Of a stretch of 25,579 nucleotides of DNA, positions 1 to 7,268 are shown one piece after another. Within the stretch, counting starts at the first letter, position 1. Each line of letters begins with the position of its first letter. The stretch comes from a bacterium (Candidatus Torokbacteria) CG_4_10_14_0_2_um_filter_35_8 (GTDB lineage: Bacteria; Patescibacteriota; GCA-2792135): the NCBI GenBank assembly GCA_002792135.1, contig PFNU01000061.1:1-25579 (forward strand), written 5' to 3'. Position numbers and translations under genes: made by a program. A model generated the notes under the pieces. It did no database searches and was not told where the DNA came from. It was given only the letters and a program-made list of their open reading frames with translations.

Positions 1-1494
1 AATTATGTCTTTCTGTGCTATTTCAGCTCTAAATGCAGATCCAAGCTCTTCTTTTTGATCTACTTGTATTTTTATTAAGTCTAAGGAGTGTTGGAGTTCT
101 TGATTTTTTTCTTCTGAGAGGGATCTTTTGTTCTCTTGAAACAGCTTATTTATTGCTCCATATAAAGTTTCTAAAGATGGCAGTAGTTTTTGTATGGTCT
201 TTTCTGATCTAATCTGTTTTTCTAGTTCTCTTTTATGTTTTGCTGATTCTAAAAGTTGTTTACTGTTCTCTGAGATGGTCTTTGCTTTTTGTCGCAGATA
301 TCCATCTACTTTCTTCTCAAAAGTCTGTGTGTCTTCGAGATCTATAAGAAGTAGTGGTACTATTTCGTTTTTTTCTATAAGGTTTGTTAGGATCCTCCTT
401 TTTTCTTCCCAATCCTTATATTTTGGATCTTGTGTGTTAGGTTGTATCTTATCTAAATCAAATTTTCGTGTGTTTAGTCCTTGGATGTTTTCTTTGGTTT
501 TTTCATTAGTATCTTTGCTGATATTGTTAATGTTTGCACGGTATTCTTCAATACGCGTTATTAATCCTAATCTTATTCTGTTTTTTTCACTTACTAATAT
601 ATCTCTTTTCACTGGGTCGCGAGTCTCGGCTTTCTGTAGAGCATCTATTTCCTGCTTGAGTCTATCCCTGTGATTTGTCAGGTCTTCTAATTCTTTTTGA
701 GCTTTTGCAATTTCATCTAGCTGTGTAAGCCCAAGGTTTCTTTCTATTTGCTCCTTCCATTTTCTATTTTTTTCACTGATTTTGATTTCTTCCTCGGTAG
801 AGATTTCGGCTTCTTTTAAATCTTCATCAGCCTCAGAAGTTTCCTCTTTTGTTTTTTTACGAGCTTCTTCTAATACTTTTTCAAGTGATTCGATTTCTTC
901 GTTAGTTTCTTGTATTGCTTCAGAATCTCTTGCTGGCATTAGTGATTTAAGATGTGTATGTTTTCTTTGGATGAGCCTTTTAAGTATTTTTACCTGTTCC
1001 TCTATATTAGTTATTTCTAAGATTTTTCTTACTTCTTCTGATGTTGCTTTTAGTATTTCTTGGACTTCTTCTTGAGGCTTTTCCTTTCTAGTTTTAACCT
1101 GTTTTTGAGTAGTAGGTTTTTCTGTTTCAATTTTTTGCTCTTCTCGAGCCCTTTCTTCAAGAGGGCTTTCATATAACCTTTTAAATTCCTGATATTCCTG
1201 AATTTTTCCTTCCTTTAATGCATCTTTCATTTGAACTAGTAATCGTACTCTTATTCTAGCGTCTTTAATTGCATTGATTGTGTCCTCGTCTTGTATTCTT
1301 CCTTCTCTTAATATTCGGAGGGTTTTTTGTTCTGTTTCGAGCCTTTCTTTTGTTTCTTCCATTGCAGTTCTTACGGGCTTTTTTAACTCTTCTTCTGCTA
1401 ACTCTTCTGTTTTTTTCCACAGAGGTCCTTCGGAGATAAGATTATCTCCTTCAGAATTAGGATCAGAACCAAACTGTTCTCTTCCTCGAGGCAT
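1..1494 (-). CDS. Long coiled-coil protein, C-terminus beyond window edge
   Basis: The frame is open from ATG 1494 to base 1 (498 codons, no stop), so only the N-terminal part is visible. The start context gives MPRGREQFGSDPNSEGDN. From about residue 25 on the sequence is almost wholly Glu, Lys, Arg, Gln and Leu in heptad-like spacing (for example EEIESLEKVLEEARKKTKEE), with no signal peptide, membrane segment, cysteine cluster or nucleotide-binding motif. I predict a long cytoplasmic coiled coil and recognise no family. It lies 55 nt after the L31 stop on the same strand, so the two are probably co-transcribed from the rpmE promoter. No SD precedes the start. Plus-strand frames within it are Ser/Phe-rich shadows. 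That it is a real gene is likely; its function is unknown. Confidence 0.75.
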   Translation of the reverse strand, partial: MPRGREQFGSDPNSEGDNLISEGPLWKKTEELAEEELKKPVRTAMEETKERLETEQKTLRILREGRIQDEDTINAIKDARIRVRLLVQMKDALKEGKIQEYQEFKRLYESPLEERAREEQKIETEKPTTQKQVKTRKEKPQEEVQEILKATSEEVRKILEITNIEEQVKILKRLIQRKHTHLKSLMPARDSEAIQETNEEIESLEKVLEEARKKTKEETSEADEDLKEAEISTEEEIKISEKNRKWKEQIERNLGLTQLDEIAKAQKELEDLTNHRDRLKQEIDALQKAETRDPVKRDILVSEKNRIRLGLITRIEEYRANINNISKDTNEKTKENIQGLNTRKFDLDKIQPNTQDPKYKDWEEKRRILTNLIEKNEIVPLLLIDLEDTQTFEKKVDGYLRQKAKTISENSKQLLESAKHKRELEKQIRSEKTIQKLLPSLETLYGAINKLFQENKRSLSEEKNQELQHSLDLIKIQVDQKEELGSAFRAEIAQKDII

Positions 1495-1549
1495 TTTTGT
1501 AAATTATAACTAGTAAGATATATTCGAGAAGAATATTTAGAGTTCTATT

Positions 1550-1885
1550 TTATTTCTTATTTTTACTTATTTTACCTACTTTTTCCTTTTTACTCTTATC
1601 TTTCTTCATCCTACCCTTTTTACCACCCTTAACCATTCCCTTGCCCTTTTTCTTCTTACCACTTTTACCAACCCCAAGCGCCTTCGACTTTTTCAAGATT
1701 TCTTCAAATCTTTCCACACGTCCTGCAGTATCGACGACCTTTTTTTGGCCAGTATATAGAGGGTGGCAAGCTGAGCAGATTTCGGTCGTCATATTTTGCC
1801 TTGTTGCACCTACTTTTATCACATTTCCACAAGTGCATTTTATAGTAGCGTTTTTGTAGTATTTTGGGTGAATATCTTTTTTCAT
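1550..1885 (-). CDS. rpmE: 50S ribosomal protein L31 with Lys-rich C-terminal extension
   Basis: Bacterial L31 of the large ribosomal subunit. The first ~70 residues are canonical: MKKDIHPKYY start, a zinc-ribbon-like set of four cysteines (C17, C19, C37, C40 in CTCG and CSACHP), and the GRVERFEEILKK helix. This is the zinc-binding type of L31. The protein is 111 aa, whereas L31 is usually about 66-80 aa. The extra ~38 residues are almost pure Lys/Gly/Ser (KSGKKKKGKGMVKGGKKGRM and on), probably a disordered rRNA-binding tail. A good promoter lies 41-69 nt upstream and a palindrome lies in the short leader. The coiled-coil gene follows 55 nt downstream. Confidence 0.95.
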   Translation of the reverse strand: MKKDIHPKYYKNATIKCTCGNVIKVGATRQNMTTEICSACHPLYTGQKKVVDTAGRVERFEEILKKSKALGVGKSGKKKKGKGMVKGGKKGRMKKDKSKKEKVGKISKNKK

Positions 1886-1894
1886 AGTAAAATT

Positions 1895-1908
1895 TTAACT
1901 TAAGTTAA
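1895..1908. promoter_or_regulatory. Palindrome TTAACTTAAGTTAA in rpmE leader
   Basis: A perfect 14-bp palindrome 10-23 nt upstream of the rpmE ATG and downstream of its predicted promoter. Near-copies occur in the leaders of the DUF11 gene (20430-20443) and the TasA-like gene (17239-17252). It could be an operator or chance in AT-rich DNA. Confidence 0.3.
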
Positions 1909-1925
1909 CTACAATTCTTAGAAAA

Positions 1926-1954
1926 AGTATAGCATGAAAGCGTTTTTTGTACAA
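1926..1954 (-). promoter_or_regulatory. Sigma-70-type promoter of rpmE
   Basis: On the minus strand: TTGTAC, 17-nt spacer, TATACT, with an extended -10 (TGC directly before TATACT). The predicted transcription start is near 1919, giving a leader of about 34 nt without an SD. Confidence 0.6.
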
Positions 1955-2009
1955 TACTTCAGGGCAATACGAATAATGCGAATTAGATTCGAATGTCTGT
2001 ACAAATATT

Positions 2010-2117
2010 GTTAGCTTGGCCGTAATACGTGCCTTGTAGGAATTACGTAGCACGTGCCTTGTAACTTTTTAAAGCCTTAAATCACTACCTACAAGTGCCC
2101 GTACTACGGCTAGTAAC
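2010..2117. repeat. Imperfect inverted-repeat element in the rpmE-rpsB spacer
   Basis: The ends are related as an imperfect inverted repeat: GTTAGC...GCCGTAATACG at the left and CGTACTACGGC..TAGTAAC at the right, with a second nested pair CTTGTAGG (2033-2040) and CCTACAAG (2088-2095). It is G+C-richer than its surroundings and shares the ACGTGCC word with the elements at 4663-4811 and 6053-6088. The rest of the 1886-2250 spacer holds only the divergent promoters of rpmE and, weakly, rpsB (TTGTAT 2172, TAGATT 2195). Confidence 0.5.
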
Positions 2118-2250
2118 ATTCATAATTCGCGATTCTTTTGTTTGATATAAATCCAAATTTAAGCTACTATCTTGTATAAACAGTATTAATATGATAGATT
2201 AATATTGCTTGTCAGCAGGACTGTTTTATTTATTAAATTATAATTATATT

Positions 2251-3000
2251 ATGGTAGAAAACGCGAAAAATAGTGTTAAATCGGAAGAAAAGCCTGCTTT
2301 TAAAAAAGAGGAAGTCTTAGAAAAAAAAGCCCCATCTCTTTTAAATTTTCTCAAAGCAGGAGTTCACTTTGGGCATCATACTTCTCGTTGGCATCCTAAG
2401 ATGGCAAAGTATATTTTTGCAAAAAGGCAGGGAATTCATGTAATAGATCTCGAGAAGACTCAGGAAGGACTTGATAAGGCAATGGATTTCTTAGGGAAGG
2501 TTGCAAAAGAGGGAAAGATAATCCTTTTTGTAGGCACTAAAAGTCAAATTAAAGATATTGTAAAAAAATATGCAGAAAAATGCGAGATGCCTTATATCGT
2601 AAGCAGATGGCTTGGTGGTACTTTTACTAATTTTACTACTATTAAAAAGCAAATTGATAAGTTAAAGGCTATAGAAAAAGAGAAAAAAGAAGGTGGTTTT
2701 GATAAATATACTAAAAAGGAAAGGTCAGAAAAAAATAAGGAAATAGAAAAACTCAATGTCTTCTATGGTGGAATTAAAGATTTGCCTGGACTTCCAGATG
2801 CAGTTTTAATAGTCGATGTAAAACATGAAGATATAGCAGTAGCAGAAGCACAAAAAAAGAGAGTTCCCATTGTGGCTTTGGTTGATACCAATAGTAATCC
2901 AGAAGGGATTGACTATATAGTGCCAGCAAATGATGATGCAGTATCTTCTGTAGATTTGGTCCTAGGATTTCTAGTCGATGCAATAAACACAGGAAAATAA
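2251..3000 (+). CDS. rpsB: 30S ribosomal protein S2
   Basis: Ribosomal protein S2, 249 aa from ATG 2251. Signature stretches are visible in order: LLKAGVHFGHHTSRWHPKM-type N-terminus (LNFLKAGVHFGHHTSRW), FVGTK, SRWLGGTFTNF, KDLPGLPDAVLIVD and the PIVALVDTNSNPEGIDYIVP segment, ending in the usual DD-A-hydrophobic helix. A possible TTG start at 2209 would add 14 residues but lies in non-conserved hydrophobic sequence, so the ATG is preferred. There is an N-terminal Lys/Glu extension of about 25 residues before the conserved core. No SD is seen; the leader is A/T only. It is followed by tsf after a 134-nt gap holding a strong hairpin, the order usual in bacteria. Confidence 0.97.
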   Translation: MVENAKNSVKSEEKPAFKKEEVLEKKAPSLLNFLKAGVHFGHHTSRWHPKMAKYIFAKRQGIHVIDLEKTQEGLDKAMDFLGKVAKEGKIILFVGTKSQIKDIVKKYAEKCEMPYIVSRWLGGTFTNFTTIKKQIDKLKAIEKEKKEGGFDKYTKKERSEKNKEIEKLNVFYGGIKDLPGLPDAVLIVDVKHEDIAVAEAQKKRVPIVALVDTNSNPEGIDYIVPANDDAVSSVDLVLGFLVDAINTGK

Positions 3001-3043
3001 AGATTCTTCAAAAAGATAGTCTTTAAATTAGGATATTTTAACC

Positions 3044-3099
3044 GGGTAGCTTCGAGCCCTTGCTCGGAGAATAACGAGAGCAAGGGCTCTCGTTTACCC
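3044..3099 (+). promoter_or_regulatory. Strong hairpin between rpsB and tsf (possible attenuator)
   Basis: A perfect 12-bp stem (GAGCCCTTGCTC at 3054-3065 pairing with 3078-3089) closed by a 12-nt loop, extended after a 5x5 internal loop by GGGTA (3044-3048) with TACCC (3095-3099). No T-run follows, so it is not a complete intrinsic terminator. It may tune tsf expression relative to rpsB by partial termination or RNA processing. Confidence 0.55.
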
Positions 3100-3134
3100 C
3101 AAATTGAGAATGTAGTTTATTAAACAGATACCTT

Positions 3135-3752
3135 ATGGGTTTCAATATCACAGCAGAAAAAATTGAAAGTCTTCGTACAAGAACGCAGGCAGGTGTAATC
3201 ACCTGTAAAGAGGCACTTAAGGAAGCAGAAGGGGATGAAGATAGGGCAGTAGAAATTTTGAAAAAACAAGGAGCAGCACTAGTTTCTAAAAAAGCGGATA
3301 GAGAAGCGGAAGAAGGACTTATAGAAGCTTATGTGCATGGTAATGGGAAAATAGGAGTTTTGGTTGAAATTTTGTGTGAGACTGACTTTGTGGCAAGATC
3401 AAAAGAATTTAAAGAACTTTGTCATAATTTAGCCATGCAAATAGCCGCAATGAATCCTTTATATGTTTCTAGAGAGGATGTTTTAGAAAAAGAAATAGAA
3501 AAAAAGAAAGTAGAATACAGAAAAGAGTTTAAAAACGAGAAGAAGCCAAAAGAAGTAATTGATAAAATTGTACAAGGGAAAGTGGATAAATTTTATGAAG
3601 AGGTTTGCCTTCTAGAGCAAAGATATATCAAAACAGATGATGGTAGCGGACAAGGTAAAGAAAAAGTGAAAAATACAATAGAAGATGCTGTTAGTAAGCT
3701 TGGAGAGAATATTGAAGTAGGCCGCTTCATAAGATTTGAGATAGGGGAGTAA
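3135..3752 (+). CDS. tsf: Translation elongation factor Ts
   Basis: EF-Ts, the guanine-nucleotide exchange factor of EF-Tu. An N-terminal UBA-like domain (residues 5-45, LRTRTQAGVITCKEAL) is followed by the core with the TDFVAR motif at 83-88, whose Asp-Phe contacts EF-Tu. Length is 205 aa, the short single-core form as in Thermus rather than the ~280-aa E. coli form. The C-terminus ends NIEVGRFIRFEIGE, the usual final strand. It starts at ATG 3135, downstream of the intergenic hairpin; no SD. A RicT-like gene follows after 53 nt, and all three genes read as one unit up to the terminator at 4629-4668. Confidence 0.96.
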   Translation: MGFNITAEKIESLRTRTQAGVITCKEALKEAEGDEDRAVEILKKQGAALVSKKADREAEEGLIEAYVHGNGKIGVLVEILCETDFVARSKEFKELCHNLAMQIAAMNPLYVSREDVLEKEIEKKKVEYRKEFKNEKKPKEVIDKIVQGKVDKFYEEVCLLEQRYIKTDDGSGQGKEKVKNTIEDAVSKLGENIEVGRFIRFEIGE

Positions 3753-3805
3753 AATAGATTTTAACTTATAAGATGGTGAATTTTTAGAAGTGAAAAATGT
3801 GATTT

Positions 3806-4618
3806 ATGGAAAAAAGTCAAATTTTTGGCATTCAAATATATCCTTGGGAGAAATCCCGGAAAGCCCTATCCTCTAAAAACTATAAAAAAGGTGATAAAAT
3901 AGTCGTGAATTTAAATGCGGGTTTGGAGATAGGGGAGATTAAGTATGCTAGGGCTGTAGATAAGGAGAATAGGAAAGATGAAGAAGAGACTTATGAGGAA
4001 GAGTTAGTAATAGTAAGAAAAGCAACAAGTCAGGATTTAAATAAGATTTCTAATTATGAAAATAAGGAAAAGGAGGCATTAAATACCTGTAGAGACCTTA
4101 TTAAGAAGCATAATCTTCCGATGAAGCTTGCAGGGGTACAGTTTTCTCTTGATGGATCAAGGATCATTTTTGCTTTTACTTCTGATGTAAGAGTTGATTT
4201 TAGGGAGCTTGTAAAGGATCTTTCTCGAAATTTCCAGAAATCAGTTCGGCTGCAACAGATAGGATCTCGTGATGAGGCGTCAACAGTGGGAGGTTTTGGA
4301 ATGTGTGGGCGTCCTTTGTGCTGTGCTAGTTTCCTTTCTGAGATAAAAAGTATTAATACAGATATGGCAAGGATGCAGCAAATGGCACACAGGGGATCAG
4401 AGCGTATTACCGGTACTTGTGGAAGACTTATGTGCTGTCTTGCTTATGAAGAAGAAACATATAAAAGATTGTCTCATGGAATGCCAGGGTTAGGAGAAGA
4501 ATTCGAGATAGATAGAGTGAAAGGGAAAGTTATTGCAAGAAATATTTTAAAAAGAGAAGTTACTCTAGAGAATGAGAAAGGGGAGACCACAAACGTAGTT
4601 ATTCCTCGAGAGAAATGA
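3806..4618 (+). CDS. ricT: PSP1 / RicT (YaaT) family Fe-S cysteine-cluster protein
   Basis: 270-aa PSP1-domain protein like Bacillus YaaT/RicT. The diagnostic part is two paired cysteine clusters: GMCGRPLCC (C167, C172, C173) and GTCGRLMCC (C205, C210, C211). In Bacillus, RicT with RicA and RicF forms a [4Fe-4S] complex that assists mRNA processing by RNase Y and affects sporulation and biofilm formation; whether partners exist here is not visible. The N-terminal ~90 residues (GIQIYPWEK...) contain the PSP1 beta-strands, followed by the DGSRIIFAFTSDVRVDFRELV segment typical of the family. It is the third gene of the rpsB-tsf unit and ends in TGA just before a terminator. The family call is firm; the role in this organism is inferred. 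Confidence 0.9.
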   Translation: MEKSQIFGIQIYPWEKSRKALSSKNYKKGDKIVVNLNAGLEIGEIKYARAVDKENRKDEEETYEEELVIVRKATSQDLNKISNYENKEKEALNTCRDLIKKHNLPMKLAGVQFSLDGSRIIFAFTSDVRVDFRELVKDLSRNFQKSVRLQQIGSRDEASTVGGFGMCGRPLCCASFLSEIKSINTDMARMQQMAHRGSERITGTCGRLMCCLAYEEETYKRLSHGMPGLGEEFEIDRVKGKVIARNILKREVTLENEKGETTNVVIPREK

Positions 4619-4628
4619 GGCACTAGGT

Positions 4629-4668
4629 AGGCTCTAGTGATTCGGCTTATAGAGCCTCTTAACTTTTT
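4629..4668 (+). terminator. Intrinsic terminator after the rpsB-tsf-ricT unit
   Basis: Stem AGGCTCTA (4629-4636) with TAGAGCCT (4650-4657), 13-nt loop, then CTTAACTTTTT. It begins 10 nt after the ricT stop. Confidence 0.7.
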
Positions 4669-4811
4669 AGCTTATATATAATATAAATTCTAGTATAATT
4701 TTCCTACAAGGCAATGTACTTACGTGGGACGTAAGTACGCGTCCCGTGGTGTGTAAGTACGGCACCGTGCCAAGTGCGTAATACGGTGCAAGCTAAAAAG
4801 CTACAAGCTAA
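4663..4811. repeat. MITE-like nested inverted-repeat element
   Basis: An 11-bp inverted repeat, CTTTTTAGCTT (4663-4673) with AAGCTAAAAAG (4790-4800), encloses a G+C-rich core of nested palindromes: GTACTTACGT-GGG-ACGTAAGTAC (4716-4738, perfect 10-bp arms), GCACCGT (4762-4768) with ACGGTGC (4783-4789), and a second GTAAGTAC at 4753-4760 that can compete for the first arm. CTACAAGCTAA follows at 4801-4811, a word also found in the element at 6432-6505. It fills the gap before the TPR gene. Confidence 0.55.
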
Positions 4812-4825
4812 CTTTCTAAATATAT

Positions 4826-5938
4826 ATGAGTTTCTATGATATTTGGCCACAACTTACTACTATTATTGCTATTTCTGGGATAATTATTATTCTTTTGAGA
4901 AAACTCCCCAAAGTTTTGAGTATGGATGAAATACCTAGCAAAAGGGTTGATTTAGAAAGAAAGAAGATTATTAAAAGCGGTGATCAACAGGATAAAAAGG
5001 CAGATAGCTTCTCGAAATTCACTTCTTGCTTAAGGAGGTATTGGAAAAAGATAATTTTTACCTTAGGAAATTTAAAATCTAGAAAAAAGACTCTTCAAAT
5101 AGGCACTACAAGATTTGAGTCTAGCAAACCTCTAAGTAAAATTTCTGAATTTAAGAAAAAGCAAGGGGGTGTAACTGCCAAAGAGAGTATAGATACCGTG
5201 AGTAAAGAAACAGGAAAACCAAGGCGAATCTTTAGTATAAGGAAGGCGGCTTTACTCGATAAAGTACGTAGAAAAATAACTTTGATAGAAAGAAGCAAAA
5301 GTAAGAGGCAAGAGCAGATTACATATCTTTTTAAAAAAGCCAAAGATCTAATCAAAGAAAAGAAGTTTTCTGATGTAGAGAAAGTGTTTATTGAAATTAT
5401 TTGTTTGAATCCTAAAAATTCTAAAGCTTATAAAAAATTAGGAAAATTTTATCTTTATCGAGATAATTTTAAAGATGCAAGAGACTCTTTTAAGCAAGTA
5501 ATAAAACTCGAGAAGTTTAATAGAAATTATTGGTTAAAACTTGGAGATGCTTTTGAAAAAATGGGAGATCTAAAAGGCGCATTAGATATTTATAAGAGGG
5601 CTTTTAAGATTAACAAGGATTTTATACAAGCTTACATCAGGGCTGCAGATATTTTAGAAAAATTAAAAGATAAGAAGAAAGCAATTTTTTATTATAAGGA
5701 GATAGTAGATCTGAATCCGAAAAGATTGGACATTTTCAGGAAAATAGCAGAGCTTAGCTTAGAAATAAAGGACAAAAATATTGCTCGAGAAAGTTTACAG
5801 AAAATATTGAATACAGATCCCAGCAATAGTTATGCTAGGGATAAATTAAGAGAGCTGAAAGGCGAAGAAAGAAGTGATATTGAAAGGAGATCTCGTGAAG
5901 AGTTTAAGAAAAAAAATGACAAAACCCTTTTTACTTAA
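4826..5938 (+). CDS. Membrane-anchored TPR-repeat protein
   Basis: 370 aa. One N-terminal membrane segment (about residues 9-25, LTTIIAISGIIIILL) is followed by a long basic, low-conservation linker (about 30-165) and at least four to five tetratricopeptide repeats between about residues 175 and 345. Examples of the TPR pattern are AYKKLGKFYLYRDNFKDARD and YWLKLGDAFEKMGDLKGALD. The C-terminal ~30 residues are charged. TPRs mediate protein-protein contacts, so this is probably a scaffold on the membrane. Its partner is unknown. Start ATG 4826 directly follows the repeat element; no SD. Composition is like the neighbours. Confidence 0.85.
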   Translation: MSFYDIWPQLTTIIAISGIIIILLRKLPKVLSMDEIPSKRVDLERKKIIKSGDQQDKKADSFSKFTSCLRRYWKKIIFTLGNLKSRKKTLQIGTTRFESSKPLSKISEFKKKQGGVTAKESIDTVSKETGKPRRIFSIRKAALLDKVRRKITLIERSKSKRQEQITYLFKKAKDLIKEKKFSDVEKVFIEIICLNPKNSKAYKKLGKFYLYRDNFKDARDSFKQVIKLEKFNRNYWLKLGDAFEKMGDLKGALDIYKRAFKINKDFIQAYIRAADILEKLKDKKKAIFYYKEIVDLNPKRLDIFRKIAELSLEIKDKNIARESLQKILNTDPSNSYARDKLRELKGEERSDIERRSREEFKKKNDKTLFT

Positions 5939-5974
5939 AACTATAGTTAATGTATTATAGAAGAACAAAATTCT

Positions 5975-6240
5975 AAGTTCTAATATCTGAAAATTAGGCA
6001 TTAATTATATAGATTAAGAATAAAATCCTAAATCCGAATTTCTAAATTCTAAAGCCCGTCCTACGGGGCACGTATTACGTGCCGGGCTAAACAAATTCTA
6101 ATGACAAAAATTCAAAATTCTAAACAATAAGAACGCTTGGCTTAGTGTGTTTTGAATTTAAAAAATTAGGATTTTGAATTTGTTTTCAGCCTCAGGCTGA
6201 TTGGCTGTGGCCAAAGTGTTTAGGATTTAGTGCTTAGAAT
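5975..6240. repeat. Repeat-rich spacer: MITE-like copy 1 with palindromes
   Basis: The gene-free stretch 5939-6320 is built of repeated AT-rich words (CCTAAATCC, TTCTAAATTC) around structured cores. These are AGCCC-GGCACGTA-T-TACGTGCC-GGGCT (6053-6088); an inverted repeat AAAATTCTAAAC (6114-6125) with GTTTTGAATTTA (6149-6160) around the loop AATAAGAACGCTTGG..; and CAGCC-TCA-GGCTG (6187-6199). A close relative of the middle core lies at 7101-7147. No ORF is credible here. Confidence 0.6.
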
Positions 6241-6320
6241 CTTTTGAATACTATTTGACCCCATTTTCTATCACGGGTTTTATTTGTATAGTACTTCTAG
6301 AGTTATTAGAATGCGTTACT

Positions 6321-6392
6321 GCCAACATAGCTCAGTGGTAGAGCAGCTGTTTTGTAAACAGTCGGTCGGGGGTTCGAGTCCCTCTGTTGGCT
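6321..6392 (+). tRNA. tRNA-Thr (anticodon UGU)
   Basis: 72-nt cloverleaf: acceptor GCCAACA with TGTTGGC, D arm GCTC..GAGC, anticodon stem GCTGT/ACAGT around loop TTTGTAA, T arm with TTCGAGT. Discriminator base T; no encoded CCA. Confidence 0.95.
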
Positions 6393-6431
6393 CAAGGAAG
6401 CGTAAAGTGCAAAGTGAAAAGCTTAAAGCGT

Positions 6432-6505
6432 TTAGCTTGTAGTCCGCTTAAGGCGGATTAGCTTCTTAGCTTGTAAACGGTGGAATTAAAACTCCTACAA
6501 GCTAA
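6432..6505. repeat. Inverted repeat between two tRNA genes
   Basis: TTAGCTTGTAG (6432-6442) pairs perfectly with CTACAAGCTAA (6495-6505); a third copy TTAGCTTGTAA sits at 6466-6476 and a TCCGC/GCGGA palindrome at 6443-6457. The right-arm word recurs at 4801-4811. Confidence 0.6.
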
Positions 6506-6532
6506 CATCCTAACCTCCTAATTCCTAAAAAA

Positions 6533-6618
6533 GGGTAGGTAATGCGAAGTGGTCAACCGCTGCAGACTGTAAATCTGCTGCCTTTATGGCTTCGGGGGTT
6601 CGAATCCCTCCCTGCCCA
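6533..6618 (+). tRNA. tRNA-Tyr (anticodon GUA)
   Basis: 86-nt class II tRNA with long variable arm: acceptor GGGTAGG with CCTGCCC, anticodon stem GCAGA/TCTGC around CTGTAAA, T loop TTCGAAT, discriminator A. No encoded CCA. Confidence 0.95.
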
Positions 6619-6635
6619 ATATTTTATCCTCTTCT

Positions 6636-6708
6636 GCCTAAGTAGCTCAGCAGGTAGAGCAACTCCATGGTAAGGAGTAGGTCGTCGGTTCAAATCCGAC
6701 CTTAGGCT
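6636..6708 (+). tRNA. tRNA-Thr (anticodon GGU)
   Basis: 73-nt cloverleaf: acceptor GCCTAAG with CTTAGGC, D arm GCTC..GAGC, anticodon stem ACTCC/GGAGT around ATGGTAA, T arm GTCGG/CCGAC with loop TTCAAAT. Second threonine isoacceptor of the cluster; no encoded CCA. Confidence 0.95.
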
Positions 6709-6752
6709 TGAGAAAATTCAAAAATAAAAGTTAAAAAATCAAAAAATAGATA

Positions 6753-6829
6753 TTAGGTTGTAGGGGGTAGGGAGTAGAAAGTAACTTGCTTCAACTGACC
6801 CCTAACCCCTAACTCCTAATCCCTAACTC
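6753..6829. repeat. Imperfect hairpin element directly before rpmG
   Basis: Left arm TTAGGTTGTAGGGGGTAGGG and a right arm of reiterated CCCCTAAC/CCCTAA words that ends at the rpmG start codon. Related, more decayed elements lie at 9841-9939 and 23665-23745, the latter within the pcm leader. Confidence 0.45.
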
Positions 6830-7000
6830 ATGTCCCAAGAGAATCTCATATTACTTTCGTGTACTAAATGTAGAAATATCAATTACCATACGCGAAGGAA
6901 CAAGAAAACAAATCAAAAAAAATTAGAGCTTAAGAAATATTGTTCCACTTGTAGAAAACATACTTTGCATAAAGAGACTAGAGTAAGGAAAGGCAAATAG
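6830..7000 (+). CDS. rpmG: 50S ribosomal protein L33
   Basis: A 56-aa protein. It is recognisable as zinc-type L33 by SCTKC (C11, C14) and YCSTC (C38, C41), with the NYHTRRNKK and HKETR stretches and a basic C-terminus. L33 is a small protein of the 50S subunit near the E site. It starts at ATG 6830, immediately after a hairpin repeat, and lies between tRNA-Thr(GGU) and tRNA-Trp, as in the classical tRNA-tuf-rpmG-tRNA-Trp-secE-nusG region of many bacteria, though tuf, secE and nusG are absent here. Confidence 0.93.
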   Translation: MSQENLILLSCTKCRNINYHTRRNKKTNQKKLELKKYCSTCRKHTLHKETRVRKGK

Positions 7001-7040
7001 TTTTCAAATAGTTTTAAAGAATTAAGAATCACGAATTAAG

Positions 7041-7218
7041 GGAATTGAAATCCTAAATCCTAATGTCGAAATCCTAAACAAGCACTAATAACTAAAATCC
7101 AAAATTCGAAACAATAAGAACGCTCGGTTTAATATGTTTCGAATTTTGAAAATTAGAATTTAGATATTGTTTAGTGCTTAGGATTTTCTTAGGTCGTTGG
7201 TCATCCGCCGTGGCGGAT
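7041..7218. repeat. MITE-like copy 2 with perfect 12-bp inverted repeat
   Basis: Core AAAATTCGAAAC (7101-7112) and GTTTCGAATTTT (7136-7147), perfect complements around a 23-nt loop beginning AATAAGAACGCTCGG. It matches copy 1 (6114-6160) over about 46 nt with few changes. Flanks carry the same CCTAAATCC and TTTAGTGCTTAGGATT words. ATCCGCC-GT-GGCGGAT closes it at 7203-7218. Confidence 0.6.
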
Positions 7219-7268
7219 TAGGATTTAATTGGAAATTGTTAATTGGACATTGAAAATTTACGCAAAAA

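Noticed and set aside
194..673. Plus-strand open frames over 194-1513 (Ser/Phe-rich)
   Set aside because: They are antisense to the long coiled-coil gene that is open across 1494-1; composition is the mirror of Glu/Lys codons.
2209..2250. TTG-initiated extension of rpsB
   Set aside because: The extra 14 residues are hydrophobic and unlike S2; an ATG follows at 2251 before the usual charged N-terminus.
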